Positions 15,955-24,884 of a stretch of DNA of 64,000 bases are shown here, piece after piece. The DNA is from Occallatibacter riparius (GTDB taxonomy: Bacteria; Acidobacteriota; Terriglobia; Terriglobales; Acidobacteriaceae), in contig NZ_CP093313.1 of the NCBI RefSeq assembly GCF_025264625.1, forward strand, positions 5,270,001 through 5,334,000. The letters are read 5' to 3'. The position numbers were made by a program, and so were the translations under genes. Each line of letters begins with the position of its first letter. The first letter of the stretch is position 1. Below the pieces are notes generated by a model. The model saw only the letters and a program-made list of their open reading frames with translations, did not search any database and was not told the origin of the DNA.

Positions 15955-17285
15955 TTCGCCGGAAGGCCGAAGTCGATTTCATAGGTCGTGATCTCGCAGC
16001 AGTCGCCCGCGAGAATGGCGGCGCGCTCCAGCACGTGTTCGAGTTCGCGGACATTGCCCGGCCAGGCATGCTCTTTCAGAGTTGACATCGCGCCAGCGTC
16101 GATGCGCTTCACCGGCTCCGTGCGGCCGAGCTTTTCGAGGAAGTGGTTGACCAGCAGCGGCAGATCGTCAATGTGATCGGCTAGCGCCGGTGTGCGAATG
16201 AGAAATACTGCCAGCCGGTAGTAGAGGTCGGAGCGGAATGTGCCTTCACCGGCGTGCTTGGCCAGCGGCCGGTGGGTCGCGGCTATGATGCGCACATCCA
16301 CCTTGACGGTTTCGTTGTCGCCGACGCGCTGCAACTCGCCGCATTCCACGAAGCGCAGCAGCTTCGATTGCAGGCTCAGCGGCATCTCTCCGATCTCATC
16401 GAGAAAGAGCGTGCCGCCGTCGGCGGCTTCAATGCGTCCCATGCGCCCCTGGACCGCACCTGTAAATGCGCCGCGAGTATGGCCGAAGAGTTCCGCTTCA
16501 AGCAGCGCTTCAGGAATGGCCGCGCAATTGAGCGCAATAAACGGTTTGCGGCTGCGCGTGGACAGGCGATGCAGAGCTTCGGCCACGAGCTCCTTGCCGG
16601 AGCCCGTGGGACCTTCGATCAGCACGGGGGTGGAACGCGGTGCGACCAGGCGGATGCGGCGGCTGATTTCAAGCATGCAGGACGCATTGCCAATCAGTTC
16701 AGGCAGGCGCTCGATGGCGGGAGCTTCGCGACGAGTCGTTGCAAGCGGTGGTGCGAGCAGCACAGGGCGCGGAGCAGCTTCGGGCTCTTCGGCCGCCTGC
16801 GCCAGAACGCGCTCGGGCTGAACAATCGCGGGCGGCTTCTTGGTTTCCGCAGTGACCTGTGGCGCTGGCCCGTCGCCGAGATCGCAGGCGGTATTCCATG
16901 CGGCGGTATCGGTGTCCTGACACATGCGCAGTGCGTAGAGAAGTTCCTGCCGGTAAGGACTGCGCGGTCCATCGCTTGAGCCGCCGGCCTCTGACGTCAG
17001 CACATCTACGCGCGGAAACGAACCGCGAAACTCGCGCAGGAACTCCACCACATCAAGGTCGGGAAGCCATGAATCGACGATGACAGCTTCAGGTGATGAG
17101 GTTTCGGCCGCGGCCCATGCCTGAGCGCCGGTTTCTGCTTCCCGTATCTGCCAGCGCAGGCCGGTGAGTCTCTGCTGTAGGCGCTGACGGAAGCTGGCGT
17201 CGGCGCTCGCGATGATAGCGGTGCGTGCACGCATGCGCGTGGGCGAGGGAGGCATGAGGACGGAGACAGGAACAGGTAAGGCCAC
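15951..17285 (-). CDS. Sigma-54-dependent flagellar transcriptional activator lacking a DNA-binding domain
   Basis: This 444-residue protein has a receiver-like N-terminal domain, with the candidate phospho-acceptor Asp in AVIVDSWLPDLDVVEF. A Pro/Ala-rich linker follows, then a sigma-54 AAA+ domain with Walker A GPTGSGKELVAEAL near residue 227 and the sigma-54 contact loop GAFTGA near 270. After the AAA+ lid the protein ends (ITTYEIDFGLPAN) with no Fis-type helix-turn-helix. This resembles FlgR of Helicobacter, which activates flagellar sigma-54 promoters without DNA binding. The GTG at 17285 is chosen because CAGGAGA lies 6 bases upstream. It sits 31 bases after a response regulator and overlaps flgB, so it probably controls the flagellar genes. 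Confidence 0.85.
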   Translation of the reverse strand: MALPVPVSVLMPPSPTRMRARTAIIASADASFRQRLQQRLTGLRWQIREAETGAQAWAAAETSSPEAVIVDSWLPDLDVVEFLREFRGSFPRVDVLTSEAGGSSDGPRSPYRQELLYALRMCQDTDTAAWNTACDLGDGPAPQVTAETKKPPAIVQPERVLAQAAEEPEAAPRPVLLAPPLATTRREAPAIERLPELIGNASCMLEISRRIRLVAPRSTPVLIEGPTGSGKELVAEALHRLSTRSRKPFIALNCAAIPEALLEAELFGHTRGAFTGAVQGRMGRIEAADGGTLFLDEIGEMPLSLQSKLLRFVECGELQRVGDNETVKVDVRIIAATHRPLAKHAGEGTFRSDLYYRLAVFLIRTPALADHIDDLPLLVNHFLEKLGRTEPVKRIDAGAMSTLKEHAWPGNVRELEHVLERAAILAGDCCEITTYEIDFGLPAN

Positions 17286-17316
17286 GGCGAATCTCCTGGG
17301 CAACGATCTAACGCAA

Positions 17317-18060
17317 TCAATGAACCTGGACGATGGGAAGTCCAGCGTTCTGTATGCCGGACGGGATAGCGGCAACAAAAGCACCGAGTTCGGCTTCGGA
17401 GGGGACCAGGTAGCCCTGGCCGCGCACCGTGCGAATCAGGTGGCCCGGCGCCGGATCCTTGAGCTTACGGCGAAGATAGTTGATGTAGACATCGACGATG
17501 TTGGTGGTCTGCGCCGGCTCCATGCGCCAGACCGAGTCGAGAAGTTCGACGCGGGAGACGCACTGGCCGCGATTGAGCATCAGGTGCTCGAGCAGCGCGA
17601 ATTCCTTGTTGGTGAGGGTCACGCATTCGCCATTGCGGCGCGCGCTGTGCTCCATGCGGTCCAGTTCCAGGTCGCCGGCGCGCAGCAGAAGGCGCGCTTC
17701 CCTCTTGCGCCGCAGCAGTGCGCGACAACGCGCACGGAGTTCATGAAGGCTGAACGGCTTGGTCATCAGATCGTCAGCGCCGCGGTCAAGGCAGCGCACA
17801 CGCGTTTCCACTTCCTGCCGCGCGGTCAGAACGAGCACGGGCAGTTCGTCATTTACAGCGCGCATCTCTTCGAGGACCAGCTCGCCGTCTTTCACGGGCA
17901 GGTTGAGGTCGAGAATGGTGAGATCGGGCAGATCCTGGCGAAATGCTTCTGCGGCGCTGGCGCCGTCCATGGCTACCCGTACGCGGTGGCCATCGGCTTC
18001 AAGTCCGCGGGTCAGGAACAATCCAAGTGCTCGATCATCTTCTGCAATCAGCAGCCTCAT
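17317..18060 (-). CDS. OmpR/PhoB-type response regulator
   Basis: This 247-residue protein has a receiver domain (MRLLIAEDDRALGLFLTRGL; acidic pocket EDD; phospho-acceptor Asp in LTILDLNLPVKDGE; conserved Lys in MTKPFSLHELRAR). A winged-helix DNA-binding domain follows at about 130-225 (LTNKEFALLEHLMLNRGQCV, then IVDVYINYLRRKLKD and RGQGYLV). No partner kinase gene adjoins it. As first gene of the flagellar transcript, it probably modulates that operon or responds to the same signal. I chose the ATG at 18060; an upstream in-frame start would only add 16 residues unlike the family. A palindrome and a -24/-12-like site lie just upstream. Confidence 0.9.
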   Translation of the reverse strand: MRLLIAEDDRALGLFLTRGLEADGHRVRVAMDGASAAEAFRQDLPDLTILDLNLPVKDGELVLEEMRAVNDELPVLVLTARQEVETRVRCLDRGADDLMTKPFSLHELRARCRALLRRKREARLLLRAGDLELDRMEHSARRNGECVTLTNKEFALLEHLMLNRGQCVSRVELLDSVWRMEPAQTTNIVDVYINYLRRKLKDPAPGHLIRTVRGQGYLVPSEAELGAFVAAIPSGIQNAGLPIVQVH

Positions 18061-18128
18061 AGAACCCCTTCCATCGCCGGCAGCTTCTTTCGATGAATTC
18101 CATTTCAACGCCGGCGATTAGAAACGCT

Positions 18129-18144
18129 TGCAGCAGTCTGCCCA
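18129..18144 (-). promoter_or_regulatory. Possible sigma-54 promoter of the flagellar operon
   Basis: On the minus strand TGGGCAGACTGCTGCA keeps the TGG and TGCA cores of a -24/-12 promoter with the correct 10 bases between GG and GC. Only part of the -24 box matches the consensus. It is about 70 bases upstream of the response-regulator start. Confidence 0.35.
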
Positions 18145-18160
18145 TTTCCCAATCACTTTA

Positions 18161-18176
18161 ATTAGCGATTGCTAAT
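18161..18176. promoter_or_regulatory. Palindromic operator candidate upstream of the flagellar operon
   Basis: ATTAGCGATTGCTAAT is a perfect 6-bp inverted repeat around four bases. It is AT-rich against a GC-rich background and lies 17 bases upstream of the -24/-12 candidate. It may be a binding site for the response regulator encoded just downstream. The remaining spacer to 18354 also has a 9-bp inverted repeat (TTTTGGAAC at 18258, GTTCCAAAA at 18285) and no gene. Confidence 0.4.
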
Positions 18177-18354
18177 GGTGTAATTGGGGGACCGCTCCAA
18201 TGTCGCCTGAGTTGAGAACGAACTCAAGATTTGCGATCGGAAAAGATGAAGGTGCTGTTTTGGAACGGGAATCCCTGGAGATTGGTTCCAAAATGGAAAC
18301 CGCTCCGGACTCGCTCAGGCTGGTCCCGGGGGGCTGTTCGAGCTTGATCGACGA

Positions 18355-19440
18355 TTACGCGATTTTGGTGGGAGGGCGGCCGGCGCGCTTGTTCTGGTAC
18401 ATGGCGGCGTCAGCGCGGTCGAGTAGCTCTTTCATGGATTCAGGCGCAGCGAACTCCGCAAGACCCACGGAGGCGCCAACCGTCAGTTTCACGGGCCCTT
18501 CGGTTCCCTGCACTGTATAGTTGCCGCACGCCCATTTGACGGCGCGGTCGATCTGCGCCTGGGCATTGTCTATGCCGCAGTCAAGCAACACCAGGAATTC
18601 GTCGCCGCCCCAGCGGCCGACGATATCCGAAGATCGGCAGGCGGAGCGCAGTTCTGCGGCGAAGTGTTTGAGCAATTCATCTCCCAGAACATGGCCGTGC
18701 GTATCGTTGACCGATTTGAATCCGTCGATGTCGAGGATGGCCACGCAGAAGCGCGAGCCGGCAGAGATGCGCTGCGCCAATTGGTCTTCGAGATAGAGCC
18801 GGTTGCGAAGATGAGTCAGCGGGTCGCACGCGGCGAAATCTTCCGCCTCCTGGAGTTTGGTCTCGAATGCGGCGACCTTGGCCTGCATCTGGTCAAGGAC
18901 GGCGCGACCCTCGACCTGCATCCGATCGATGGATGCCTTGAGATTGGCCGCGTTGTGCTCGATAGCTCGCCGCATGGCGCTGATGTCATCGAGCGAGGTG
19001 ATGCGCTGCAGGCTGGTGGTGATGGATGTCAATTGGTCAGTGCATCTCTGGTCGCGCTGCGTGACCGCCGCGGTGGTCTGCGCCATTGCAAGCAGGATCT
19101 GTTTTACTTCTGCTGCTTTCTGCTGAAAGTGACGCGCGGTGTTGTGCGACCATTCCTTAAGACACGCACGCACCTGCGCGGCGCTGGCGGCGACCAGATC
19201 TGCGGAGCGCGAGGAAGCCAGCCCATCCGAGGTACGCACCAGGCTGTTCTCAAGCGGGGCTCCGGTCGAAGCACAGACATCCACGCTGCATCGACCGAAA
19301 TCAGTAAGCGCGGAGCGGTAAGCATCAAGGTAGACAGCGGCGACCTCCAGTGTTGAGCGGCGGTTGCGTGTCTCAGGGGCAGGGGTGACAGCGACTGCTT
19401 CCGGTCCATCGAGGTATTTGCGGATGGAGATCATGGTCAC
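18355..19440 (-). CDS. Diguanylate cyclase (GGDEF domain)
   Basis: This 361-residue soluble protein should make cyclic di-GMP. The C-terminal GGDEF domain (about residues 195-355) has an intact active site (GRWGGDEFLVLLD), the substrate-binding ILDIDGFKSVND segment, and RSSD five residues before GGDEF. The last is the RxxD inhibitory site that permits product feedback. The N-terminal half is predicted mainly helical, including a coiled coil (HFQQKAAEVKQILLAMAQTT), and would serve for sensing or dimerisation; it resembles no domain I can name. No membrane helix was seen. It lies next to the flagellar operon on the same strand but separated by a regulatory spacer; the association with motility control is inferred. 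Confidence 0.92.
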   Translation of the reverse strand: MTMISIRKYLDGPEAVAVTPAPETRNRRSTLEVAAVYLDAYRSALTDFGRCSVDVCASTGAPLENSLVRTSDGLASSRSADLVAASAAQVRACLKEWSHNTARHFQQKAAEVKQILLAMAQTTAAVTQRDQRCTDQLTSITTSLQRITSLDDISAMRRAIEHNAANLKASIDRMQVEGRAVLDQMQAKVAAFETKLQEAEDFAACDPLTHLRNRLYLEDQLAQRISAGSRFCVAILDIDGFKSVNDTHGHVLGDELLKHFAAELRSACRSSDIVGRWGGDEFLVLLDCGIDNAQAQIDRAVKWACGNYTVQGTEGPVKLTVGASVGLAEFAAPESMKELLDRADAAMYQNKRAGRPPTKIA

Positions 19441-19524
19441 ACTTCCAGAAAGTTGCTCTGAAGTGCGCTATCGGCAGAATTCGCCGGATCATGAATCTCT
19501 AATGAGAGGTTCGGCAGGCAGGCG

Positions 19525-19848
19525 TCAATAGCGTGAGATTGTGGGGTCGATTTGGATGGACCATGCGTCGATGCCGCCGCGTAGAGATTGCACATTCTCA
19601 AATCCCTGATTGCGCAGCCACACCGTCACATTCAGCGATCGCTGGCCGTGATGGCAGAGAATGACCAGGTGCTCATCGGGATCGAACTCCTGATGAGCGC
19701 GCGCTGGGACGTCGCCCATGGGAATCAGCATACTGCCGTCAATATGAGCGGTCTCAAACTCCCATGGCTCGCGCACATCAATGAGACGGGCCTGCTTGTT
19801 ACGCATTAGTTCAGCGGTTTCGGTCGCGGAGATTTCATAGTCCAGCAT
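19525..19848 (-). CDS. Single-domain rhodanese-like protein
   Basis: This 107-residue rhodanese-like protein has the active-site loop CHHGQRS after the VILC strand, so the catalytic Cys is present and sulfur transfer is plausible. It also has the conserved opening LIDVREPWEFETAHIDGSMLIP. It has no signal peptide and is probably cytoplasmic. It resembles GlpE/ThiF-associated single-domain rhodaneses. It may share a transcript with the esterase upstream (34-base gap). Confidence 0.88.
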   Translation of the reverse strand: MLDYEISATETAELMRNKQARLIDVREPWEFETAHIDGSMLIPMGDVPARAHQEFDPDEHLVILCHHGQRSLNVTVWLRNQGFENVQSLRGGIDAWSIQIDPTISRY

Positions 19849-19882
19849 TCTCTTCAGTCTACTGTGCCGAGCGCTGTGCCGC

Positions 19883-21445
19883 TCAGGGCGCTACGCAGGC
19901 GAAGTTCGCAGCGTCATTGCTGTCGCCCGAGCCTTTGTATTTCGCGACTTTGGGATAAGTGCAGAGCGGGCGCGTGAGCGCAGCCTTCGGCGCTTCTTTC
20001 GCTGCTTGCCGCTCAAACTTACTAGCGACCACTTCCTCATCCAGCGCTCCCTTCTCCACCCAGTTAACGAGCGAATCGAAGAGGCCGAATTGCGGGCCCT
20101 TCCCTGCGGGGATTCCTAACTGGCCGAAGGCACTGGCGCCGGGGCCGCCGAGGCAGTGCTCCATGCCGGGAACCATGTAAAGGCGCACGAACGAGTCGGC
20201 CTTGTCTGCGCCCATCGTCTGCTGCACCTGCTTGTAGTAGTCGATGGTGAAGCCGGGCGCGATGGCTGGATCGTTCCAGCCATGATAGAGAATCAGCTTG
20301 CCGCCGCGCGCTGCGAACTTGGCCAGGTCCGGGTCGGTCGAATCGAGATCGGCTGCCGTATTTTCGTGCGAGAGCTTCAGCATGGCATCGGGGTCCGCCG
20401 TAAGTCCGTTCCACTTCGGATCGCCCGTGACCAGGTAGCGAAAATCATTGCGGACGAAGCTGGCAAAGGCAGATGCTTCGGGATCTTCGCCGGTGATCCA
20501 GTTTTTCCACGCGGGCTCGTCACCCGGCGTGAAGCCATGGCCCCACTGCTTGCCGCTCTTGTCCTTTGCGCCGGTGTAGAGCATGCGCAGTGCATCGATC
20601 TGAGGTTGCGTGAGGCACTCGCGCCTTTCTTCGCCCTTGCATAGGAGCACCTGCGGGTCGAAGTGACATTGATTCGGATCGGCAATGATGCCGTCCTTCA
20701 AGCCGTCCGACTCATCGCATGCATCGAGAGCGGCTTTCTGAATTGCCGGAAGCTTGAGCGACGAAATGTAGGCCTTCGGGTCGCCGAGTGCCTGCATCGC
20801 CGGGACGCCGGAGGCCAGAAGCGTGGACCACGCATAGGCGGGAGCGCCCGCAAGGATGCCGTCGTAATCCGCGGGAAAACGCTCGGCTTCCATCAGCGCC
20901 TCGCGGCCCCCGTCGGAGCACGCATCGAAGTAGGACTTCTGCTGCGGCTTGCCGTAGTAGGCGCTGACAATCTGCTTAGAGCGCTCGGCAGCGAGATGGA
21001 TGGCGCGCCAGCCGAAGTCCTTGACCTTCTCAGGGTGGCCGAAGGCCCAGGTCGCATCGGTGCCGTTGGCATCATGGCCGGTGTCAGTGCCGCTGACCAC
21101 GAATCCGCGCATCAGATAACCGGCCATCTGCTCGTAGCTGAACGAGCCGGCAAAGCCGCCGTTGCCCGAGCCCAGCAGGCGTCCGTTCCAGTCCTTTTCA
21201 GGAAGCCAGACCTCGAAGTCGATCTTCGAGTCTGCGGAGGGACGCATGATTCCGCGCAGGCGGCAGAACGCGGGCAGACCTTGCACACCGGCGTCTTCGA
21301 CTGTTCCAGAGGTCACGGTTTCGGCTGAAACGATGTCTGTTGCTTCAAGCTTGAGGCTCTTGAGGCTGGCACAATCCGCGGCCCAGGCCGCTCCCGTGGC
21401 CAGCATCATTCCGCTTATCAGTACGCACGCACGAAATATCCGCAT
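19883..21445 (-). CDS. Secreted tannase/feruloyl esterase family protein
   Basis: This 520-residue exported hydrolase probably releases phenolic acids from plant material. The ATG at 21445 starts a clean signal peptide (MRIFRACVLISGMMLATGAA then WAADC). The nucleophile motif is FDACSDGGREAL, a variant of the CS-x-GG nucleophile elbow of tannases, in which a Cys next to the Ser pairs with one next to the catalytic His. The end of the domain has YHGWNDPAIAPG (acidic residue) and MVPGMEHCLGG (catalytic His with Cys), completing the triad. Upstream sequence to 21550 gives only a non-family extension. It is divergent from the ABC-F gene. Confidence 0.9.
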   Translation of the reverse strand: MRIFRACVLISGMMLATGAAWAADCASLKSLKLEATDIVSAETVTSGTVEDAGVQGLPAFCRLRGIMRPSADSKIDFEVWLPEKDWNGRLLGSGNGGFAGSFSYEQMAGYLMRGFVVSGTDTGHDANGTDATWAFGHPEKVKDFGWRAIHLAAERSKQIVSAYYGKPQQKSYFDACSDGGREALMEAERFPADYDGILAGAPAYAWSTLLASGVPAMQALGDPKAYISSLKLPAIQKAALDACDESDGLKDGIIADPNQCHFDPQVLLCKGEERRECLTQPQIDALRMLYTGAKDKSGKQWGHGFTPGDEPAWKNWITGEDPEASAFASFVRNDFRYLVTGDPKWNGLTADPDAMLKLSHENTAADLDSTDPDLAKFAARGGKLILYHGWNDPAIAPGFTIDYYKQVQQTMGADKADSFVRLYMVPGMEHCLGGPGASAFGQLGIPAGKGPQFGLFDSLVNWVEKGALDEEVVASKFERQAAKEAPKAALTRPLCTYPKVAKYKGSGDSNDAANFACVAP

Positions 21446-21511
21446 CCACCGACCTCCCGCATTCGAGCCTTTATACCAAACGAGATCGTGCAATCCGTTA
21501 ACCTTAAAGAG

Positions 21512-23320
21512 ATGCCGCCAATTCTCAACGCCCAATCCGTTACCAAGCAATTCGGCGCTGTGCCGCTGTTCCGTGGTATTTCGTTCACGGTGGAGGACAG
21601 CGACCGTATTGGCCTCATCGGTCCCAATGGCGCGGGCAAGTCAACGCTGCTGGCGCTTCTCGCCGGCCAAGTTGAGGCCGACAAGGGAGAGCTTGCAGTG
21701 CGCAGGCGGGCGCGCACCGCGTATGTGCCGCAGGATTCGCAATTCGAACCAGGGCTGACGGTGCGCGATGTGCTGGAGAACGCGATGGCTGCCGCGCACG
21801 TGGCGGAGACGGATCGCGAAGGACGCCTGCGGGAGCTGGCCGGCCGCACGGGCTTCGAGCGGCTTGAAGCTGAGGCTGCTTCGCTCTCCGGCGGATGGCG
21901 CAAGCGACTGGCTATTGCGGAGGCGCTGGTCAGCGCGCCTGATGTGCTGCTGCTGGATGAGCCGACGAATCATCTCGACCTCGCCGGGATTGAGTGGCTG
22001 GAGGAGTTACTCGGCGCCGCTTCATTCGCTGTGGTGACGGTCAGCCACGACCGCTACTTCTTGGAGTCGACCTGCACACAGATCATCGAGCTCGATCGCG
22101 TGTACGCGGAAGGCCTGCTGCGCGTGCGCGGTAACTTCAGCAAGTTCCTGGAAGAGAAGCAGGCGTATCTCGAATCGCAGAACCGGCAGATGGAGTCGCT
22201 GCGTAATCGAGTGCGCACTGAGATCGAGTGGCTGAGACGTGGGCCGAAGGCGCGGACGACTAAATCGAAGGCGCGGATCGACACGGCTAACGCGATGATC
22301 GATCAGCTTGCCGGCATGCAGGCGCGCACCGCGCAGGGTTCAGCGGGAATCGACTTTGCTGCCACACAGCGCAAGACCAAACGCCTGGTCGAGTTTGAAG
22401 ATGTTGCCTGCGACATTGGCGGACGGCGCCTGTTCAGCGGACTCAATTTCAATCTCATCGCGGGAAGCAAGGTTGGCCTGGTTGGGCCTAACGGCAGCGG
22501 AAAGACAACGCTTCTGCGGCTGCTCCGCGGCGAGATTGACCCGGTTGAGGGCCATGTGCGGCGCGCCGACACGTTGAGGCTGGTCTACTTCAGCCAGATG
22601 CGCGAAATCGACACGGAACTCACCTTGCGGCGCGCGCTGGCTCCTGAAGGCGATTCCGTGATTCACAACGGCAGGCCGGTGCACGTGGCGAGCTGGGCAG
22701 AGCGGTTTCTCTTCCGCGGCGAGCAGTTGAACCAGCCGGTAAAGAACCTTAGCGGCGGCGAGCGTGCACGCGTGCTGATCGCACGGCTAATGCTGCAGCC
22801 GGCCGACGTGCTGCTTCTCGACGAACCTACCAACGATCTCGACATCCCCACGCTCGAAATCCTCGAAGACAATTTGCTCGAATTTCCGGGTGCGCTCGTG
22901 CTAGTTACGCACGACCGGTACCTGCTCAATACGGTTGCAACAACAGTGCTTGGGCTCGATGGCCAGGGACACATCGGCCAGTTTGCCGACTTTGCGCAGT
23001 GGGAGCAGTGGATCGCCGAGCAGCAGGAGGCACCCGCGAAGCCGCAAACCGCGGCGCCGGCCACCGCAAGTGTGTCCAGCTCAGCTGGTCCGGCAAAGAA
23101 GAAGCTCTCGTATCTTGAAGCGCGGGAGTTTGCCACGATCGAGCAGCGGGTTGAGGAGTCGGATGCGCGGCTCGCCGCGGCCCGCGCCAAGCTGGAGCAG
23201 CCTGACATCGCCATCAATGCCGCAGCGCTGCAGCAGACGCTGGCTGAGGTGGCCGAGGCTGAGAAGGAAAATGAGGCTCTCTACGCCCGCTGGGCCGAGT
23301 TGACCGAGAAGGCCGGCTGA
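21512..23320 (+). CDS. ABC-F family ATPase (Uup-like)
   Basis: This 602-residue cytoplasmic protein has two ABC cassettes and no membrane helices. The first cassette has Walker A GPNGAGKST, signature LSGGWRKRLAIAEAL and Walker B LLLDEPTNHLDL. The second has GPNGSGKTT, LSGGERARVLIARLM and LLLDEPTNDLDI. A linker between them and a C-terminal coiled coil after an Ala/Pro spacer (about residues 530-600) mark the Uup group. ABC-F proteins act on ribosomes; Uup is linked to ribosome function and to precise excision of transposons in E. coli. The ATG at 21512 is preferred; a start 8 codons earlier is possible. Confidence 0.92.
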   Translation: MPPILNAQSVTKQFGAVPLFRGISFTVEDSDRIGLIGPNGAGKSTLLALLAGQVEADKGELAVRRRARTAYVPQDSQFEPGLTVRDVLENAMAAAHVAETDREGRLRELAGRTGFERLEAEAASLSGGWRKRLAIAEALVSAPDVLLLDEPTNHLDLAGIEWLEELLGAASFAVVTVSHDRYFLESTCTQIIELDRVYAEGLLRVRGNFSKFLEEKQAYLESQNRQMESLRNRVRTEIEWLRRGPKARTTKSKARIDTANAMIDQLAGMQARTAQGSAGIDFAATQRKTKRLVEFEDVACDIGGRRLFSGLNFNLIAGSKVGLVGPNGSGKTTLLRLLRGEIDPVEGHVRRADTLRLVYFSQMREIDTELTLRRALAPEGDSVIHNGRPVHVASWAERFLFRGEQLNQPVKNLSGGERARVLIARLMLQPADVLLLDEPTNDLDIPTLEILEDNLLEFPGALVLVTHDRYLLNTVATTVLGLDGQGHIGQFADFAQWEQWIAEQQEAPAKPQTAAPATASVSSSAGPAKKKLSYLEAREFATIEQRVEESDARLAAARAKLEQPDIAINAAALQQTLAEVAEAEKENEALYARWAELTEKAG

Positions 23321-23381
23321 AGCAGCCTCCAACCGCGTGGTAGAACAGTATCAACGGTTTTTCGTTCCGCTGAGTTTTCTT

Positions 23382-24782
23382 ATGCCCCCAGGAGTCAAGG
23401 TTTTAATCGTCGAAGATGAGCCCCACGCGTTGATGGGGCTTGCTGAACTCATCTCAGGATGGGGTTACCGCACTGAGACCGCGCGCGACGGCATCGAAGG
23501 CTGGGAGAAGATCCTGGCCTGGAGCCCGGCGATTGTCGTCACCGACTTGAAGATGCCGCGGCTCGACGGCCTCGGGCTGCTGGCGCGCCTGTCTGAAGAG
23601 GGCCACAATTTCAAGTCCAGCGCCGCAGTGGTGCTGCTCACCGCCCAGGGCACGATTCAGACGGCTGTCGAAGCCATGAAGCTGGGCGCTTACGACTTCC
23701 TTTTGAAGCCGGTGGATGCGACGCGGCTGCGCAACATTCTGGCGAACGCAACGCGGCAGCGAGAGACCGAGATTGAGCTGGAAGTGGCTCGGCGGCGGCT
23801 GCGCGAGACTGGCGTGCTGGGTTCGATGGTTGGCACGTCAAAGGCGATGCGTGAGATATTCTCACTGATCGAGCAGATTGCACCGTCGAACGTATCGGTG
23901 CTGATCACCGGCGAGAGCGGCACAGGCAAAGAGCTGGTTGCGCGCACGCTGCACGACCTGAGTCCGCGCAAGCCGCATCCGTTTGTCGCGGTGAATTGCG
24001 CGGCGATTCCGGAGACGCTGATCGAAAGCGAGATCTTCGGCCACGAGAAGGGTTCCTTCACTGGCGCGCTGGAACGGCGCATCGGGTGCTTCGAGCTGGC
24101 GACACAGGGTACTCTGCTGCTCGACGAGCTTGCGGAGATGCCTATCGGCACACAGGCCAAGCTGCTGCGCGTACTTGAAGAGCGCAAGCTGCGCCGCTTA
24201 GGTGCTCGGACTGAAGTCGACGTCGACGTTCGCGTGCTGGCCGCCACCAACCGCAACCCTGAAGAAGCGATATCCGGCGGCAATCTGCGCGCCGACCTGT
24301 TCTATCGGCTTAACGTGTTTCACATTCACATGCCGCCGCTGCGTACGCACCTGGAGGATCTGCCTTCGATGGCGGAGGCGATGCTGGCGGAGATGAACGC
24401 CAAGCACAATCGCAATGTAGCGGGGCTGGCGCCGTCGATTCTCGACCGCATGATTGCCTACAACTGGCCTGGGAATGCGCGCGAATTGCGCAACACGATT
24501 GAGCGCGCTGTGATTCTCTGCCCCGACCGCGCCCCGCTCGACGCCGGGCACCTGCCGCCGGGCTTCGGCAAGCAGCACACCGCTGCGCCGGTGGCTGACG
24601 ACAGCAGCGTGATTCCAGTACGCGTGGGCAACACCGTCGACGAAGCCGAGCGCATGCTCATCTTGAAGACGCTTGAGGCTACGGGGCAGAACAAGACGCG
24701 CGCGGCCGAGATTCTGGGCGTGAGCCTGAAGACGCTGCACAACAAGCTCAAGGAGTACAGCCAGGCCGGACAGCCGGCCTGA
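23382..24782 (+). CDS. NtrC-type sigma-54-dependent response regulator
   Basis: This 466-residue activator has all three expected domains. The receiver is MPPGVKVLIVEDEPHALMGL with phospho-Asp in IVVTDLKMPRLDG. The AAA+ domain has Walker A TGESGTGKELVAR and sigma-54 loop GSFTGA, a common variant of GAFTGA. The C-terminal Fis-type helix-turn-helix reads NKTRAAEILGVSLKTLHNKL. In contrast to the flagellar activator at 15951, this one can bind DNA itself. No partner kinase is adjacent; the kinase at 30494 is 6 kb away. The ATG at 23382 fits the family; a GTG 15 codons earlier is an alternative. The signal and regulon are unknown. Confidence 0.92.
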   Translation: MPPGVKVLIVEDEPHALMGLAELISGWGYRTETARDGIEGWEKILAWSPAIVVTDLKMPRLDGLGLLARLSEEGHNFKSSAAVVLLTAQGTIQTAVEAMKLGAYDFLLKPVDATRLRNILANATRQRETEIELEVARRRLRETGVLGSMVGTSKAMREIFSLIEQIAPSNVSVLITGESGTGKELVARTLHDLSPRKPHPFVAVNCAAIPETLIESEIFGHEKGSFTGALERRIGCFELATQGTLLLDELAEMPIGTQAKLLRVLEERKLRRLGARTEVDVDVRVLAATNRNPEEAISGGNLRADLFYRLNVFHIHMPPLRTHLEDLPSMAEAMLAEMNAKHNRNVAGLAPSILDRMIAYNWPGNARELRNTIERAVILCPDRAPLDAGHLPPGFGKQHTAAPVADDSSVIPVRVGNTVDEAERMLILKTLEATGQNKTRAAEILGVSLKTLHNKLKEYSQAGQPA

Positions 24783-24884
24783 GCTTCGCCCGCCTCCGTG
24801 CATCTGCTCGAATAGCAGCTAGACAATCTCTGCCCGGCAAGGCAAGATGGTCCATTCACAAACTTGCTGGACGGAGACGAGCCG

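Noticed and set aside
18258..18293. Inverted repeat TTTTGGAAC/GTTCCAAAA as a terminator of the diguanylate cyclase gene
   Set aside because: No T-run follows on the minus strand and the loop is 18 bases, so intrinsic termination is unlikely.
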